Below are positions 24,051 to 36,260 of a DNA stretch of 64,000 nt, piece by piece. Within the stretch, counting starts at the first letter, position 1. Each line of letters opens with the position of its first letter. The translations under genes were made by a program, and so were the position numbers. Below the pieces are notes generated by a model. It saw nothing but the letters and a program-made list of their open reading frames with translations, searched no databases and had not been told where the DNA came from. The stretch covers positions 544,893 to 608,892 of the forward strand of contig VWYX01000404.1 in the NCBI GenBank assembly GCA_013396525.1. Direction: 5' to 3'. Origin of the DNA: Chaetorhynchus papuensis (taxonomy: Eukaryota; Chordata; Aves; Passeriformes; Rhipiduridae).

Positions 24051-26854
24051 TTGGCTTGGTGGTTGTGTTTCCAGTGTCTGGAGCTTTGTGCAAACACAGG
24101 ATGAAGGAGCAGGAGTGTTTTTGGGTCCTAACATGATTCCCAGGGTGTCTGTCAGCCTGAGTTCCCACTCATGCATCCCTTGGAAATGGGACCTAGAACA
24201 AGCCTTGAGCATCTGTAGGCTGATTCGAGGACTATTGGGAATCTTGACAGCTTTGAGGCCAGGTAGATCCTCAGCTGCCTGCAAGGTGGTTGCATAGACC
24301 GTGGCCCCTGAGAGCAGCACTCCCAGCCCCGCTCTCCCTCCATGCCGCCTACAGCAGCTGAACATAAAATTTGAGCCCCTCGGAGACCCACCATCAACCA
24401 CACAAGCCCCAGCCGGTTTTGTTTTGATTATACATTTGTTTCCTCCCTCCTGGGAGTGTCTGACACAGCTTTTACCTCTCAGCGCGTCAACGCTCGGCTC
24501 CCCCCGCCACCTCCCTCCCCTGCCGTCGGCTCTGCTTGGATTAGCTCTGACCCCTACTGAACTCTGCTGCCAGAAGAAGTGTCAACCCCTTTCACTTTCC
24601 GAGAGCTTTCCAGCCCCGAACACTGAGCAGGGAAGGAGTGTCCTCCAATGGAATACCTCCCACATAATTTTTTCTGACTCTGTGCTCTTGCTGTGCACCT
24701 GGGGAGGACAGACTGTGGTCCCTGCATCTGGCCATGCTCTGGGGACAGCCTGGATGACCTGCAGCACATCTCTGCCCTCCCCCAAGCCAGCACAGGTGTA
24801 AACAGGGCAAAAGGGGCTTTTAAGGAGGATTTTCTTAGTGGAGGAAAAGTAGTGGGATAGGAGAGAGTAGGAGGTTAGCTATGGCACGGCGCATGGGGTA
24901 GGTGTTTCCATGGGAGTATGGCAGGGTTGTTCAAGAGGATGTCCAGCCTCCATGGATGGGTGGATATCAGCAAGATGGAAGGGAGAGGAAGAGCTGGCTG
25001 CTGCCACCTGGAGCACAGAAGATGGGGAGAAGGTCTTGCAACTGCTTCCACCAGCTCTGATGGTGGCTGTGCTTCTCCATGCTGAGCAGCAGAAGCTTAA
25101 ACATTCTGCAAGAGCTCCAAATTTCAGGGGAAACCAGCCCACTGAAATAAAAAAGACCATCCAAGGAGAGGGCAGGAGCTGATGCCCTGTGCCCACAGCT
25201 CGGCAGGGCTAATGCTTGTGGGGCTGGAAGTGACAACCCCACCCGTGAGCAGCCACCTCGGCCAGCAGAGATGCTGGGTGGTGGATGTGGGGCCACAGCT
25301 GGGGAGCAGGGAGGTTAACTCCAGCAACACCAATGAAATAAAGAAAGGGAATGCCGCATGCTAAGGAGTTGCAGATGTTTGGATGTTGGCAGGGATTTGG
25401 GTGGAGCTGCCAATACACAACATGGTTTGCAGCAGGCGGAAGGGTGGGGAGTGCCAGGGAAAACCTGCCCCTTCTCTAAAGCCTGTGGTAGTGGAGGGAG
25501 TCCTCCTTGGGTAGATGTCATGGGGGAGTGCATGGCTGGGGCTGTGTCTTCTCTCAGAGCTTGGAGATGCCATGGAAAGGGTGGGGGAGGCAAATGAAAA
25601 TAGACCTTGGAAGCTGCTCCCAGGTCTGATTGCTGCTGTGTCCCTCTCTGTTGGAGCCCCTGGAGCAGCCACCTGGGCAGACAAGGATAACTGAACCATG
25701 GAGACAACAGCTCAGAGCACAGTCACTTTATTTATAGGACACCAAGGATGTACCTCAGTCTTCCAGGGGCTCTTTCCCCTGTTTTTCTCCCAAGCCTGCA
25801 GAAGCCAGGCGGGTATCCAAAGCCGTTCCTCACTTTTCACAGCTCAGTAAAGGGATGGCCTGCCTAGCCGATGCTGGGTGAGGGCCACAGGCCTGTTTTG
25901 GTCTCACCAGGTCAGCAGAAACCAGGACTTCAGCACTGTTGTCCCAGAGCTGAGTAGTGGTGCACGCTGTGCCAAAGGGAGGAGCAGCATTGTGCCTGAA
26001 GTGAAGAAGGCATCTCTGGAGGTCTGCGAGGACTCAAGCAGGATAAATCCAGACTGAAGGGCACATTTAGGGCTGTGCTGACCTCAGTGTTTAATGATTT
26101 TGTCTTATTCCTGGCAAAGGGATGGACAGGGACCTGGTAAAGCCCAGTTGGGCAGGGTCAATGAGGTCCAAGCCCTGCTGCTGCACCCAAAGGAAGTGTT
26201 GGGGTGGTGGGGAACACAGGGGCTGAGGGGTCTCTGGGGATCTGAGCCTGTCAACTCTGGTGTGTGGGCAGGGCAGGTCTTGTTCCTTTCCGGGGTGCCA
26301 GCTCTTCAGGATGAGTGTGAGTCCCGTTGCTGGCTGGGAGATGGAGTCCCGCCCCAAGGAGCTCTTGGGAACCTGCTTTGTGTGTCTCTTGGTGAAAGCG
26401 CAAGCCCCAGAGTGCTTTGCACCTGCAGCCCCAGGCTCTCAGGAGCAGCCCCTTCTCTTGCAGCCCTCCTGATGCCTCCTGGCTCCCACGGCCCTTCAGC
26501 TGTGCCAGCTCGCTGTGGTTTTCTTGGTCTTTGTCATCAGCATGTTTGGTAGCTCTGTGGCCATCGTGCTTCCTGACATGTTTTCTTTTCCCCCATGATT
26601 TTGAGAATTGTATTCATTTCTTTGTTGAGGAGGGAGAGGGAAAGGTCATCCCTTGCTAGCAACTCATTAAAGCAAAACAATGGAAAGAACAGCAAATGGG
26701 CTCTGGGACCTGCTTCTCCAGGCATGTGTGACGCTGCCTTTTGTCAGCGTAGGAGAGGGGCATCCATTGAGGTGGTGGCATTGCAGGGAGATTCTTCCAC
26801 CCCCCCAAAACCAATTCAAGGCACCACTGGAGGACCTCAGTGTTTGTCAGAGCT
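24051..26854. other. Non-coding; nothing firm
   Basis: No supported gene. About 24400-24480 is T-rich with GTTTTGATTATAC, and the rest is ordinary GC-rich sequence. Confidence 0.5.
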
Positions 26855-26907
26855 TTTGTTTGTTTGTTTAGTGTGTGTGAGGGTGTGTGTGTGTGTGTGC
26901 GCGCGAT
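26855..26907. repeat. (TTTG)n and (GT)n microsatellite ending in GCGCGCG
   Basis: TTTG repeats pass into TG repeats and then GCGCG. The strictly alternating purine-pyrimidine part (about 26883-26905) is the kind of sequence that can adopt Z-DNA. Likely polymorphic. Confidence 0.9.
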
Positions 26908-27779
26908 GTACATTCAGCCCTGCTGTCATTAAAAAAAAGTTTTAAATGAAAATTTTCTCATTCCCTCCTCCCAAATTCCCCGGCTTGGACCAGTTCTGTT
27001 TCTTTCATGTGGGAGGCAGCTGCATTTGTCTCAATAATTGTGTTTCCCTGTTGCTATGTACCGCCGAGGACTTGGTGACACAATGAAGATGTGAAGTGTT
27101 CCTCTTTCCCAGGCCTGGCTCTGGGGGTTTGGTTTTGGCGACATTATGGCCTTCCCTCTCTCCAGGATGCCCATATGGGGTTTGAAGTCCATCTGGCATT
27201 TGGCAGGAGAGACATTGCTTAAAGCTGATGGTTGTGCTCGGAGTGGTGTTGAGAAGGAAGAACTGCTCTGTGCCTCTGGTATCTCTCAGGATCACTTGCT
27301 TAAATCCACTGCCTGTTCCAATGGGAAAGGGTGGGCAGTCACCCATGGCTATGGAGGATACCCAGCACCTATGTTTGAATGTCCTGCTAGGCCTGTTGGC
27401 CTCCAGACCCCAAACAACCACTGAGCCTGTCCCAGTCCCATCCTACCAGATGCTGGCTGGGCAGCCGTGGTGTTCCATGAGGGAGTGTGGAGAGCTGCAC
27501 TGTGGGCAGAGGCTGCTTCGGGCAGCTACACCCCTGTAGTTCATCACATGTTCTGAACCTCCCTTGCCCTGTCCTCTCTGGGACCTAACCCTCACCGCAG
27601 CACCCACCAGCCCCTGGAGGTGGGAAGTGCAGTACAGAGGGGACAACCTGCCTGAGGCGCTGGGCCCGGAGCAGCACAGGAGCTCTCCTGGGTTAAGGTG
27701 GGACACTTCATTGCATTGGGAAGGCGGGCCAGGCATGGGGGTCTCGGGCATATTGCCAGAGCAGGGCTGGGAGTGGGAG
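26908..27779. other. Non-coding; nothing recognised
   Basis: No exon or repeat recognised in this stretch. Confidence 0.5.
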
Positions 27780-27960
27780 AAGGAGCATGGGTGACATGGG
27801 GCGTGAGGGGCATGAGGGGCATATGGGACATGTGGGACATGTGGGACATGTGGGAGTGGGGCTGCATCTGCTGTGGGGCAGGTGGGGCATGAGGTGATTG
27901 GGAGTGCGGGTGATGTGGGGCACAAGGGGCACGTGGGGCTGGTGTGGGGCACGTGGGGAG
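27780..27960. repeat. GGGGCA / TGGGACATG-rich degenerate minisatellite
   Basis: Three exact tandem 9-base copies of TGGGACATG (27824, 27833, 27842) sit inside a wider, irregular run of GGGGCAT, GGGGCAC and GTGGGGC words. It is strongly G-rich on the plus strand. Confidence 0.8.
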
Positions 27961-28039
27961 CGGAAGAAGGGGATGCACCCCGCAGGTTCCACGGGGTTCC
28001 TCCTTGCTGGAGCCCACGAGGGCTGATGTTGCTGACTCG

Positions 28040-28375
28040 GAGGGGTCGGGGTGTGAGGGCAAGGACACACCTTCGGGAGCAGAAGCTTTGTGACCCCCGG
28101 GGCCGGGCTGTGCATCCCCCGGGGCCGGGGCCGGGGCCGGGGCCGGGGCCGGGGCCGGGGCCGGGGCCGGGGCCGGGCTGTGCATCCCCCGGGGCCGGGC
28201 TGTCCTTCCCCGCAGAGCGGAGAGGTGGCAGCAAAGGCCCTGGGACGGGGGTCGCGGGGACCTGCCGCCGCAGCCATGGGTGCCGGGTCACGGCACGGGA
28301 GGGATGCGCGTCCCCGCGTCCCGGCGTCTGCTCCCACGAGCGGGACCCACGCGCCTGAGCCAAGTCCATCTCTAG
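28040..28375. promoter_or_regulatory. CpG-rich island containing the GGGGCC tract
   Basis: CpG dinucleotides are dense (CGGGACGGGGGTCGCGGGGACC, GCCGCCGCAG, GCGCGTCCCCGCGTCCCGGCG), unlike the flanks. In birds such islands often mark promoters, but no gene is attached with confidence. A possible exon inside it (28216-28375) is discussed as a finding. Confidence 0.5.
28097..28205. repeat. GGGGCC hexanucleotide repeat, nine tandem copies
   Basis: Nine uninterrupted GGGGCC units occupy 28121-28174. They are bracketed by copies of GGCCGGGCTGTGCATCCCCC at 28101 and 28171, exactly 70 bases apart, so the hexamers expanded inside an older duplicated unit. The G-rich strand has clear G-quadruplex potential. 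The motif is that of the human C9orf72 repeat, but there is no sign of that gene here. Confidence 0.95.
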
Positions 28376-28394
28376 GTAACATCGGAGAGTGGTT

Positions 28395-28512
28395 TTGCCA
28401 ACTTCTTTAAAGAACATCTGGTCCATCCTCCTGGAAATCTTTCTCCGTCCAACCTGACCTCGAGCACTTCCAGGGATGGGGAATCTCCAGGGACACTCAC
28501 CACAGGCTCAGG
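28395..28512 (-). mobile_element. Probable old CR1 fragment
   Basis: The plus strand has words typical of CR1 in inverted orientation (AGAACATCTGGTCCATCCTCCTGGAA, CCAACCTGACCTCGAGCACTTCC, AGGGATGGGGAATC in shorter pieces), but the terminal octamers are missing. It is best read as an internal 3' fragment. Confidence 0.5.
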
Positions 28513-31500
28513 GATCGGAATCTGCTTCTAGAACTGTATGAGCATTAGCATTTCTGCCTCCTGCTCCAGCCCGGGGCTGCCCCTCTGTGCCTGCTGATGG
28601 CTCAGGGTGTTGGAATCCCACGAGAACAGCTTGTGAGACTTCAGGACTTGCCAAAGCTGAAGTTGAACCCTTATCCCAGGCTGGCTGGGTGCCCACAGCC
28701 CAGCCAGCCCTAATCTGGGGCTGTACACTGCCCATGTTTAATGAGGTATTGTGTGCGGATGTGTCTGACTGTGTGTATGCTCATGTCGTGGGCTCCGGGT
28801 GTCTCGCTCAATGTTTGCATCTGTCTGTTAGCGGGTTTGGGCATCTGGGGCTGTTCCCCTTGCCTGATCAAATATCTCCCCAGGAGCGAGTTTGTGCAGC
28901 CAAGGATCTTATCGCACATGTCGGGGTCTGCATGGGGAGGTGTTCACAGCTCCCCATGTGTGCCGAGTTTGCACAGTGTCCACGGGTCATGCTGGGCTGC
29001 TGAAGATGCTTCTTCCACTGTCAGCATGTGCTGAGTGATGGGGGATGGGTGGGTGGCCAAGGAATGGATGGATCTGTGCAGAAGAGGGTGGGCTTCCCCA
29101 TGGGTGGTAGGTGACTGGTCTGCTGCTCATGGCTATTCTCTCTCCCCAAGGGCATGTGGAGCCCAACCTGGACACTATCCTGGATCCCACAGCCGTGGAA
29201 GTGGGACAGGGCATCCCTGAGGCTTGGATGCAGCATCAGAGATGGTCCCATCACTTGCAGTGAGGTTCCCTGTAAGGGGCTGCTGGCAGCTGCAGTGGCC
29301 CTGGGCAGGGCTGTGCCCCAAGTCTGGCTCAGCCTTCTCTAACTCAAGTGGCTCTAGGGTTCAAGGGATCCCCCATTGCCCAAACAGTGTATGACAGACA
29401 GGGCAGTGCCTGTGTGACCCTGTCTGTTCCCACGTCTCTTCCCTCCTGCTCTCTCTGCAATGCCTGCACCACCCCCAGACCCTGCAGGGCACAGGGCTGG
29501 TGGGCAGGGAGGGCTGGCAGCCACAGGCAGCGGGAGGATCACAGCCTCCTGCACATGTGCTGTCCAACCCGTCAGCACCTCGGTGAAGCAAAGCCGATGC
29601 TGGCTGGGGATGTGCCCCCAGCTCCCTCCCTTTGTCACGAAGAGCCAAGTGTGCGTGCCAGAAACCTCGCCCCGTGGTAGAAGCCATCCCCTCTGGAGCT
29701 CAGCATTCCCTCCTTGCTCCTTGGCCACAGGGGTGTTTGGTTGCAGATATTTACTGAGCAATTCACATCCAATTACAGAAGCCGGAAGGACTGGGAGGAT
29801 TTTCCTTCTGGTTTCTCGCAACCAAAGCCAACTTGTCCGAATTACAACCTAGGAAGCATCTTATTAGTGGGGAGTGAGGTCTCCAAAACATAGAGTGCTT
29901 GGAAAACACTCTGCCAGAGGTGTAGGAATGTGGGCTGGCTGGCAGGCGAGATGGTGAGGAGCCTATCTGGTCACCATCTTCTCTCACCCATGGTAATTTT
30001 CTCCATCTTTTCTCCTGTGGCACCCGAGTGGAGAGGAGATGGGATTTTGGAGGCTTCCAGCTCATCGTGTCACTTCCCCATTCCTTCTTTGGCTCAAGAG
30101 GTGATTGATTTTGCTGGGCTGAAGCTTGGGCTGGTCCTCCCACCCATTTCTTTCCCCACCAGCTCCTCCTTCCTCTCAGGCCACGTGGTGTCACCCCAAC
30201 CAGGAGATGAATGTCTAAGAGCGGAGTCCTGGGAATGGTGGTTACAAGTGTTTAATAACATTAGTGGCAGTAGGATCTTCAGCAGCATCACTGTCTGGCC
30301 TGTCTCTAGTGCTGTCCCAAGGGGCTGGTGCCTGGGGGACATCCCTCACCTGGCCTCATGGAGATCTGCTCCCTGGTGTGGCTGTCCCAGAAGGACTTAC
30401 GCCAGAGGGACCTATGTGGAGCCTCCATAGTCCCAAAACTTGCTGGAGACTTTGTCTCAGGTGGGATACAAGCTGGCACAGGGGCTGGGATGCGGGGAGG
30501 GGGCAAGGCAGGATCCAAAGTGATCTGATGACTACCAGCTGCGACTGCTCGGGGGCTTTCTGCCAAGGTTTGAGAATGGGAGAGTTCGGGGAAGTGCAGC
30601 TGGCAGCTGTGCCTGGGCTTACATGGCTGCAAGGTGACTCCTATGCCAATGATTTAATGCCCTTCCAAAAATACTTCCCCAGATAGAGATTGCAAGCAAA
30701 CTGCTGAGACAGCTTGTACCAGTGAAGGGATGGAGGCAGGCACGGCTCCGGCGCCTTCATCCCGCCCGCGGTGCTCGGGGCGTGCGTATGGCCCATGCAG
30801 TGCTGAGGACACCCATGTTTGGAGTGGCATGGTGGGTGTGGGAGCGTGGCTGCGTCCCTGTCCCAACAGAGCCTGTGGGTGCTGGTGGGGAGCCGCACCA
30901 TTGCCCTGGCTCCCGGCCCGTGTGGGGAGGGGTCTGTGCTCCCCTGCCGATGGCACCATCTGCTCCCTGAGCTGCCAGCCCAGCTGACTGTCCCTGCCCG
31001 GCTGTCTCCCAACCATCCTCAGGTGCCTGGTGCCTGGGCAGGAGAATCCATGTGGGCTCTTACTGTCTGGGTGGAGGTGGCCATTGAGCAGCCCTGGCCT
31101 GCTCCTGGCATGACATCACCTCTGCCAGCATCTGGGTGATAGTGTGCGCTGTCTCTTGTGCCATCAAGAGCCCCCTCCTTTCCTTGCTCCTCTCCTTGGC
31201 AGCTGCCAGGCTGTAGCTTCTATTTCAAGGTTGAGTTTGATGCGCTCCATCTTCCAGATGGGTGATCTTGTAATGACTTTGCAAATGAGTGTGACTCCTG
31301 CATCCCACATGGGTGAGGGTCAGGAGGGACACAGCTCCCTCAGCACAAGGGAGAAGGAAAGGCTGGGACGGATAAAGCCAAGCTGCCTGCACTAGCTCAG
31401 CCACCCTGATCCTACACTTCACCAGCCCCACTGCCAGGAGAGCTGCAGGGTTCCTCCGGTGGGATGTGCTTCCCAGAGAGTCAGGTTGGCAGCACCTGCT

Positions 31501-32045
31501 GTGCCTGCGGGCCCCCACATCCCCAGGACATCCCAGTGTCTCAGTTCCGGGCTTTGAAGTGCCTGAGCCCCTTGACATGACCAAAGTGAGTTTGGATACT
31601 GAGCTCCCCATGAACATGTCCCACCATGGGAGCATGACGAGTTTCCACCAGAGGAAGCTGCTCCTTGCCAGCAGGAGAGATGAGAGAGGGTGGCCTGGCC
31701 CTGCAGACGTGGGATTCAGGTCTTCTCACTGTCCCCGAGGAGCGCCCTGCCCTTCTGTGTGGATGAATCAGAACCTCCTTTTCGTGAACCGTGCCTGCCT
31801 GTCCCTGGGGGCTGCCTGCCCTTCCTCGCTGCCCATGGCACTGCCAGTCCCTGTCCCCAGCCAGGCAAGGCAAGTCCCCTGCCAGCCCCATCCCCCACAG
31901 CCGCTCTCAGTGGTACGCCGTGCTCTGTGCCCCGTTCTGGCCTGGCTGCTGGCACCCTGGGGACGGCCACCCGCCACCCCCCTGGCCCGCAGCAGCCCAC
32001 GGCTCCAGCACCACCCGGCTTTGTCCCTCCAGGCCGGTCACTCCT
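28513..32045. other. Non-coding; nothing firm
   Basis: No supported exon. About 29735-29870 is AT-richer (ATATTTACTGAGC, CCAATTACAG, CTTATTAGTGG) and may be a short conserved element. The rest is GC-rich with short chance frames. Confidence 0.5.
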
Positions 32046-32092
32046 GGGCAGCTATGGGTCTTTGGGCAGCTATGGGTCTTTGGGCAGCTCTG
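32046..32092. repeat. 18-bp tandem duplication
   Basis: GGGCAGCTATGGGTCTTT occurs twice in tandem (32046, 32064), with a partial third copy at 32082. Confidence 0.9.
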
Positions 32093-34445
32093 CCTGCTGT
32101 CCCTGGGGGCTAGGGACAGCGCGGGGGGCAGGAACACCCCCCAGGTGGCAGGGGGCTGAGAGGAGGAGTGGAAGGGGGTTGGGAGACAGGGCAGCCCAGC
32201 GCCCGGCTCGGCTGCGCCGGTTCCCCTCCCCGGCCCCACTGGCCCATTTATTACCCCACTGCCATTCATCGGGCCAGACAGATGCCCCCAAATAAATACC
32301 CCCAGACAATAGGGTGGGAGGGGCCAGCGAGGCTCCTCATGAATAAACATGAGGGTCTTTGGACACAGCTTCCTCTCTTCGCAAAATGGGACCGATTGTG
32401 CGGCAGGCATTTAAAATTCAGCCGCGGTCGGGCCGTCTTCCAGTGTCCCCTGAACTGCTGAGGTGCTTCATTTATTTCATAATTTCCCCTCCTCCCCTCT
32501 CGGCAACAGACCTGGCTCTTTTCACGCCTTGTCCTCCCTCTTTCTTTCCTTCTTGCTCCCTTTCTCTAAATTTTTTTTTTATCTTCCTTCCTTTTCCTAC
32601 TCCTTGTCTCTTTCTCTCCCTGGCTTTTGTGCCGGGAGCCGTGACGAATGGCTCAGAAAAGAGGGTGCTGTGAGAAACTGGAGCTGCCGCTGGCAGAGTG
32701 GGTGGTGAGGCCTTGGTGCTCGGGGGGGCTGGAGGGGGTCTGCCTGTGAGCGCCCGGCTGGGGCTCCCACATGGAGCTGGGGCAGGCTGATGTGGGATCC
32801 CAAGGGCTTTGCTGCCTGGGGGCTTGGGAAGCCAAGGATCGGGCCCCCTGTCTGTCTGGCCCCCTGTCTGTCCCCCTGTCTGTGGGGAGACAGCCTTGCA
32901 GTGCCCACCCCAGCACATCCAGAATGGGCTCCATGCAGAGGAGGGAAAAGGTCAGCCCTGCCGTATCACCCACTGGGGGTGAGAAGCAGCCATGATGACG
33001 CTGGAGCACCCAAAAGTTTGGAGATGCAGAAGGAAGAAGGAGATGCTTGTCCAGGCCAGGGCAGCCTCAGTCTTGGTGGGATGGGTTTTCTGGACCCCTG
33101 ACCTGTTCCTAAGTCAGGACAGCCAGAGCAATGCTGGTCTTTAGATCCAGGATGAGTGGCTTTTTGGGATCTTGGACAACAGCATCCCCACTGGGCTCCC
33201 AGCACCCACATGTGCCACTTGGTGCCAGGGTGAAGGCAGAACCAGAGCAGCAGCAGAGAAGGGAGGGGTGGGAGCATGAGGACGTGACCAGCAGAGTGGC
33301 TCAGCACGCCAGGAGACCTGCCAGCACCGCGGTGATTCATCAACCAAGCGCTGAGATCCTGATGCCATGTACCCCTGGGAAAGCCAGGAGATGTCCATGC
33401 CATGCACAGGACAGCTCCAGAGTTTGTGGAGATCTGTGAGCCTCTTGCTGTGCTGCTCGGGATGTGTGGATGGGCAGAACCCCCAGTGCCCATTGTGCCC
33501 CCAGGGCTCTGCATGGTGGGATGAGTGTCACCCATTACACTGGGGAGCTGCAGAAACTCCCTGGACAGCTCTGGTGTGTCTCTGTACTGGGAGAAAGCAT
33601 CTGCCTACCCCTTACCCACCTCTGGGATCATTTGAGTGGTGTGGTGGGTGTGGGAGCCAGACCAGGCAAGGAGAAAGGGAGTTTCTACCCAAGGGCTGGC
33701 AAGAAGGACTCTTCAAGTGAGGTGTCACCTGCCAGACCATCTGCCCTTGGGGACTGGCTGGCAGGAGAGACCAGGGCCATGCTGGCAGCAGCAGGTGCTG
33801 GTGGGAACAGGGGGACACCACCAGCTGTGGGCTGGGGGTGGGCAGAGCCTCCATCCAAAGCCCCAGGGCCTCTCAGTGCCTGAGAACTCCAAGTGTGGCT
33901 TCCTTAGCCCACGAGAGAACACAGAGGGGTGCCTCACCGGGGCTTAGGGGTGTCACTGTGGATGTGAGTGCTCTCTGCGGGGCATTGCCCTGCACCACCG
34001 CCCGCCAGGGCTGCCTGTCCCTCTGTCCCACTGCCCGCTGGCGGGCACGGCAGCCGCAGCCCATGGGGGACGGCGCTGGCAGGCTCTGGCAGCGGGAGGG
34101 CTCCTGCATTACAGTCCGGGACAATCTGTCCCCCTTCCCGCTGCCCAGCAGTGTAGGAGATGGTTACTGTTTAATCCCATTTGACAGCTCTTTCATCATC
34201 TGCCTGCCTCCCTCCAGCTTCCCGTGGCTCCTCCAAGGCTCCTTTGTGGCCGTAATCAAAGCCTGGTGAGTGATGGCTGCTCAGGGGAGGGAGTGAAGGG
34301 ACAGTGGAGCGAGGGTGGCTCACCCGCCGGGGCGGGTGAGGGAGTGTGGCCTGGCCACAGCTCCAGGGAAGGGCACGGTGGGATCACAAGGTGTGGCAGC
34401 CTTTGCTGTCAGGTCCTGCAGGTGCAGCTGTGGGTGGTGGCTCTG
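32093..34445. other. Non-coding; short candidate element and CCCCCTGTCTGT repeat
   Basis: About 32240-32430 holds AT-rich words (CCATTTATTACC, CAAATAAATACC, CATTTAAAATTC) and may be regulatory. A 12-base CCCCCTGTCTGT unit occurs three times at 32844-32883. A pyrimidine-rich tract lies at about 32540-32620. No gene is recognised. Confidence 0.5.
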
Positions 34446-34651
34446 GGAGCTGGGCTGGATGGAGCATCCCTAGCACTGGGAGCTGGACTGACCAGAGCAT
34501 CCCCAGTGCTGTGAACTGGACCAGATGGAGCATTCCCAGTGCTGGGAGCCAGAGTGGGCTGAGCATCCACAGTGCTCAGACCTGGGCTGAACTGGGCATC
34601 CCCAGTGCTGGAAGCTGGTCTGGATGAAGCTTTCCCAGTGCTGGGGGCTGG
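34446..34651. repeat. 33-bp degenerate minisatellite, six copies
   Basis: Copies start at 34446, 34479, 34512, 34545, 34578 and 34611, followed by a partial copy. The consensus resembles GGAGCTGGACTGGATGGAG followed by CATCCCCAGTGCTG. Copies differ at many sites, yet every one is exactly 33 bases, so frame is kept (11 codons). More than one plus-strand frame is open across parts of it. With no exon context I regard it as non-coding, but the length constancy is notable. Confidence 0.88.
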
Positions 34652-35799
34652 TTGGACCATTACCCATGACTCCCTCCCAGTCAGGCTGGGAGATCCTGGT
34701 CAGGGCAGCAGGGCTGGTGTCCGAGCAGGGGGCAGGCAGTGGGTCAGTCTCCCTGAGGGGCAGAGAAGCAGGTCTCCTCCCACAGCGCTCTCCCACACAC
34801 CTTCCGAGCACCCTCTGGGACTGGGGACATGCTGGCTCACAACACCCGTGTGCCTTTCACACCTGGCATGTGACTGTGGCCCTGGAGGAGCATGGCAGCT
34901 CTCTCCTCATGACAGGGAAGTCTGTGTGGGAGAGATTTTGGTGGAAATCGCTTGGGCAGCACAGGCTTCCAGCACAGCACTGCTGGCACAGGGCTCACAC
35001 GGGGGTGAGCCTTGCTGTGCCATGGCAGCTTCTGCCATCCTCATGGGCAGAGAGCTGAGGGCCTGGCTGCTCCCAGGCAGGCTGGTTGCAGTCAGGGCAG
35101 GCTGGGACAGGTGAGAGGGCCTCTAAGGGGTCCCCGGCCTTGACATTTCTGTGAAGTTTGGGAAATCTGGCCTCAGACTTGTTCTAGAGGCTGTGTGGGT
35201 GGCAGGCCCCCTCTGGAGGTTTTCAGCTAGAGGAGAGGAGCCCACAGTCTGCAGGGTCACCCACAACTTCCTGTAGCTCAGCTCCTTCTGGACTGAGCCT
35301 CAGCTCCCATGCTTTGGCTTCCCCCAGTGCTGACCAGTGCCACGCCAGTGGCACAGGGATGGAGCCCCGTGAATATTCAGGGACTGGAGGGAGATACCCT
35401 CCTGCTTCCATTCGTGCTTCTGGCAGGGATTCAGCACTCATCAATGCTGCCAGGGAATCCTCCCCATCACCAACAGCCTGGCCTGACCTCACTGTGATTT
35501 TTTTTGTGGTTTTCAATAACATTAAACTTCTGGCTGAATTGCAAAGAGCTGGGTCTCTCCCTATGAGGACTTGGTAGTGGTCTGCACTGCAGAGTTTCCC
35601 TGCTCAGCAATGATGAAGCAGGAAAGCAGGAGAGGAGCCCCCAAAAAACCACATCACTGTGGTCCAAGGCAACTGCCCCTGAGCCCCCGTGGCTGAGGAA
35701 CACCCTGATTCCCTGGGGAGGGAGCCTGCCCGACCTTGGGTTATCACCTGCATTGCAGCTGGGTGACAGCTTTCCCAAGAACACATGTTCCCTCATAAA
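34652..35799. other. Non-coding; nothing recognised
   Basis: Ordinary GC-rich sequence with short chance reading frames. Confidence 0.5.
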
Positions 35800-36260
35800 C
35801 CCCGGCTCTGCTTATCTCAAAGGGCACATCCGACAATTAGCTTATCTGCTGTGAAAGTGAGGAACGGCTTTGGATATCTGCCTGGCTTCCGCAGGCTTGG
35901 GAAAAAAACAGGGGAAAGAGCCCCTGGAAGACCGAGGCACATCCTCGGTGTCCTATAAATAAAGTGACTGCGCTCCGAGTGTGCTGCAGACGGACTCCAT
36001 GTGCTCAGGGCGGGGAGCTGGAGGTGTCCCTGACTTTTAAGGATGTTCAGTGCTTCCTGCTGAAAAACCCTGCCTGCAGCTGCTGCCAGCTTCGCCAAAC
36101 CCTCCCAGGATGGGTGGCAATTTTGTGCAGGGTGGATTGCAGCCTCCAGTTAAATTTTCGGGGAAAATTTCAGCTGGAGACCATGGCTCTTTCCAAGAAT
36201 GGGGATAAGGGAAAAAATAAAGGATTTGTTCTTATTTTGTTTTAAAAATCTGTCTTTGAA
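35800..36260. promoter_or_regulatory. AT-richer island with GATA-type sites
   Basis: Repeated GCTTATCT (GATA-type) words at about 35811 and 35840, an ACAATTAGC core, a CCTATAAATAAAG TATA-like word near 35950 and A/T-rich sequence to 36250. Candidate regulatory element; nothing downstream looks like a first exon. Confidence 0.3.

Noticed and set aside
28121..28174. C9orf72 locus suggested by GGGGCC repeats.
   Set aside because: No C9orf72 coding sequence or other marker is present. The hexamer alone is not diagnostic.
27443..28426. Longest minus-strand open frame in the window (327 codons).
   Set aside because: It crosses the GGGGCC and GGGGCAT repeats and owes its length to GC-rich, stop-poor sequence. 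The product is Pro/Gly/His-rich with no domain, and the other frames are open too.
31466..32295. Plus-strand frames of about 200 codons.
   Set aside because: Pro/Ala/Ser-rich and open in several frames, running through an 18-bp tandem duplication. Composition explains them.
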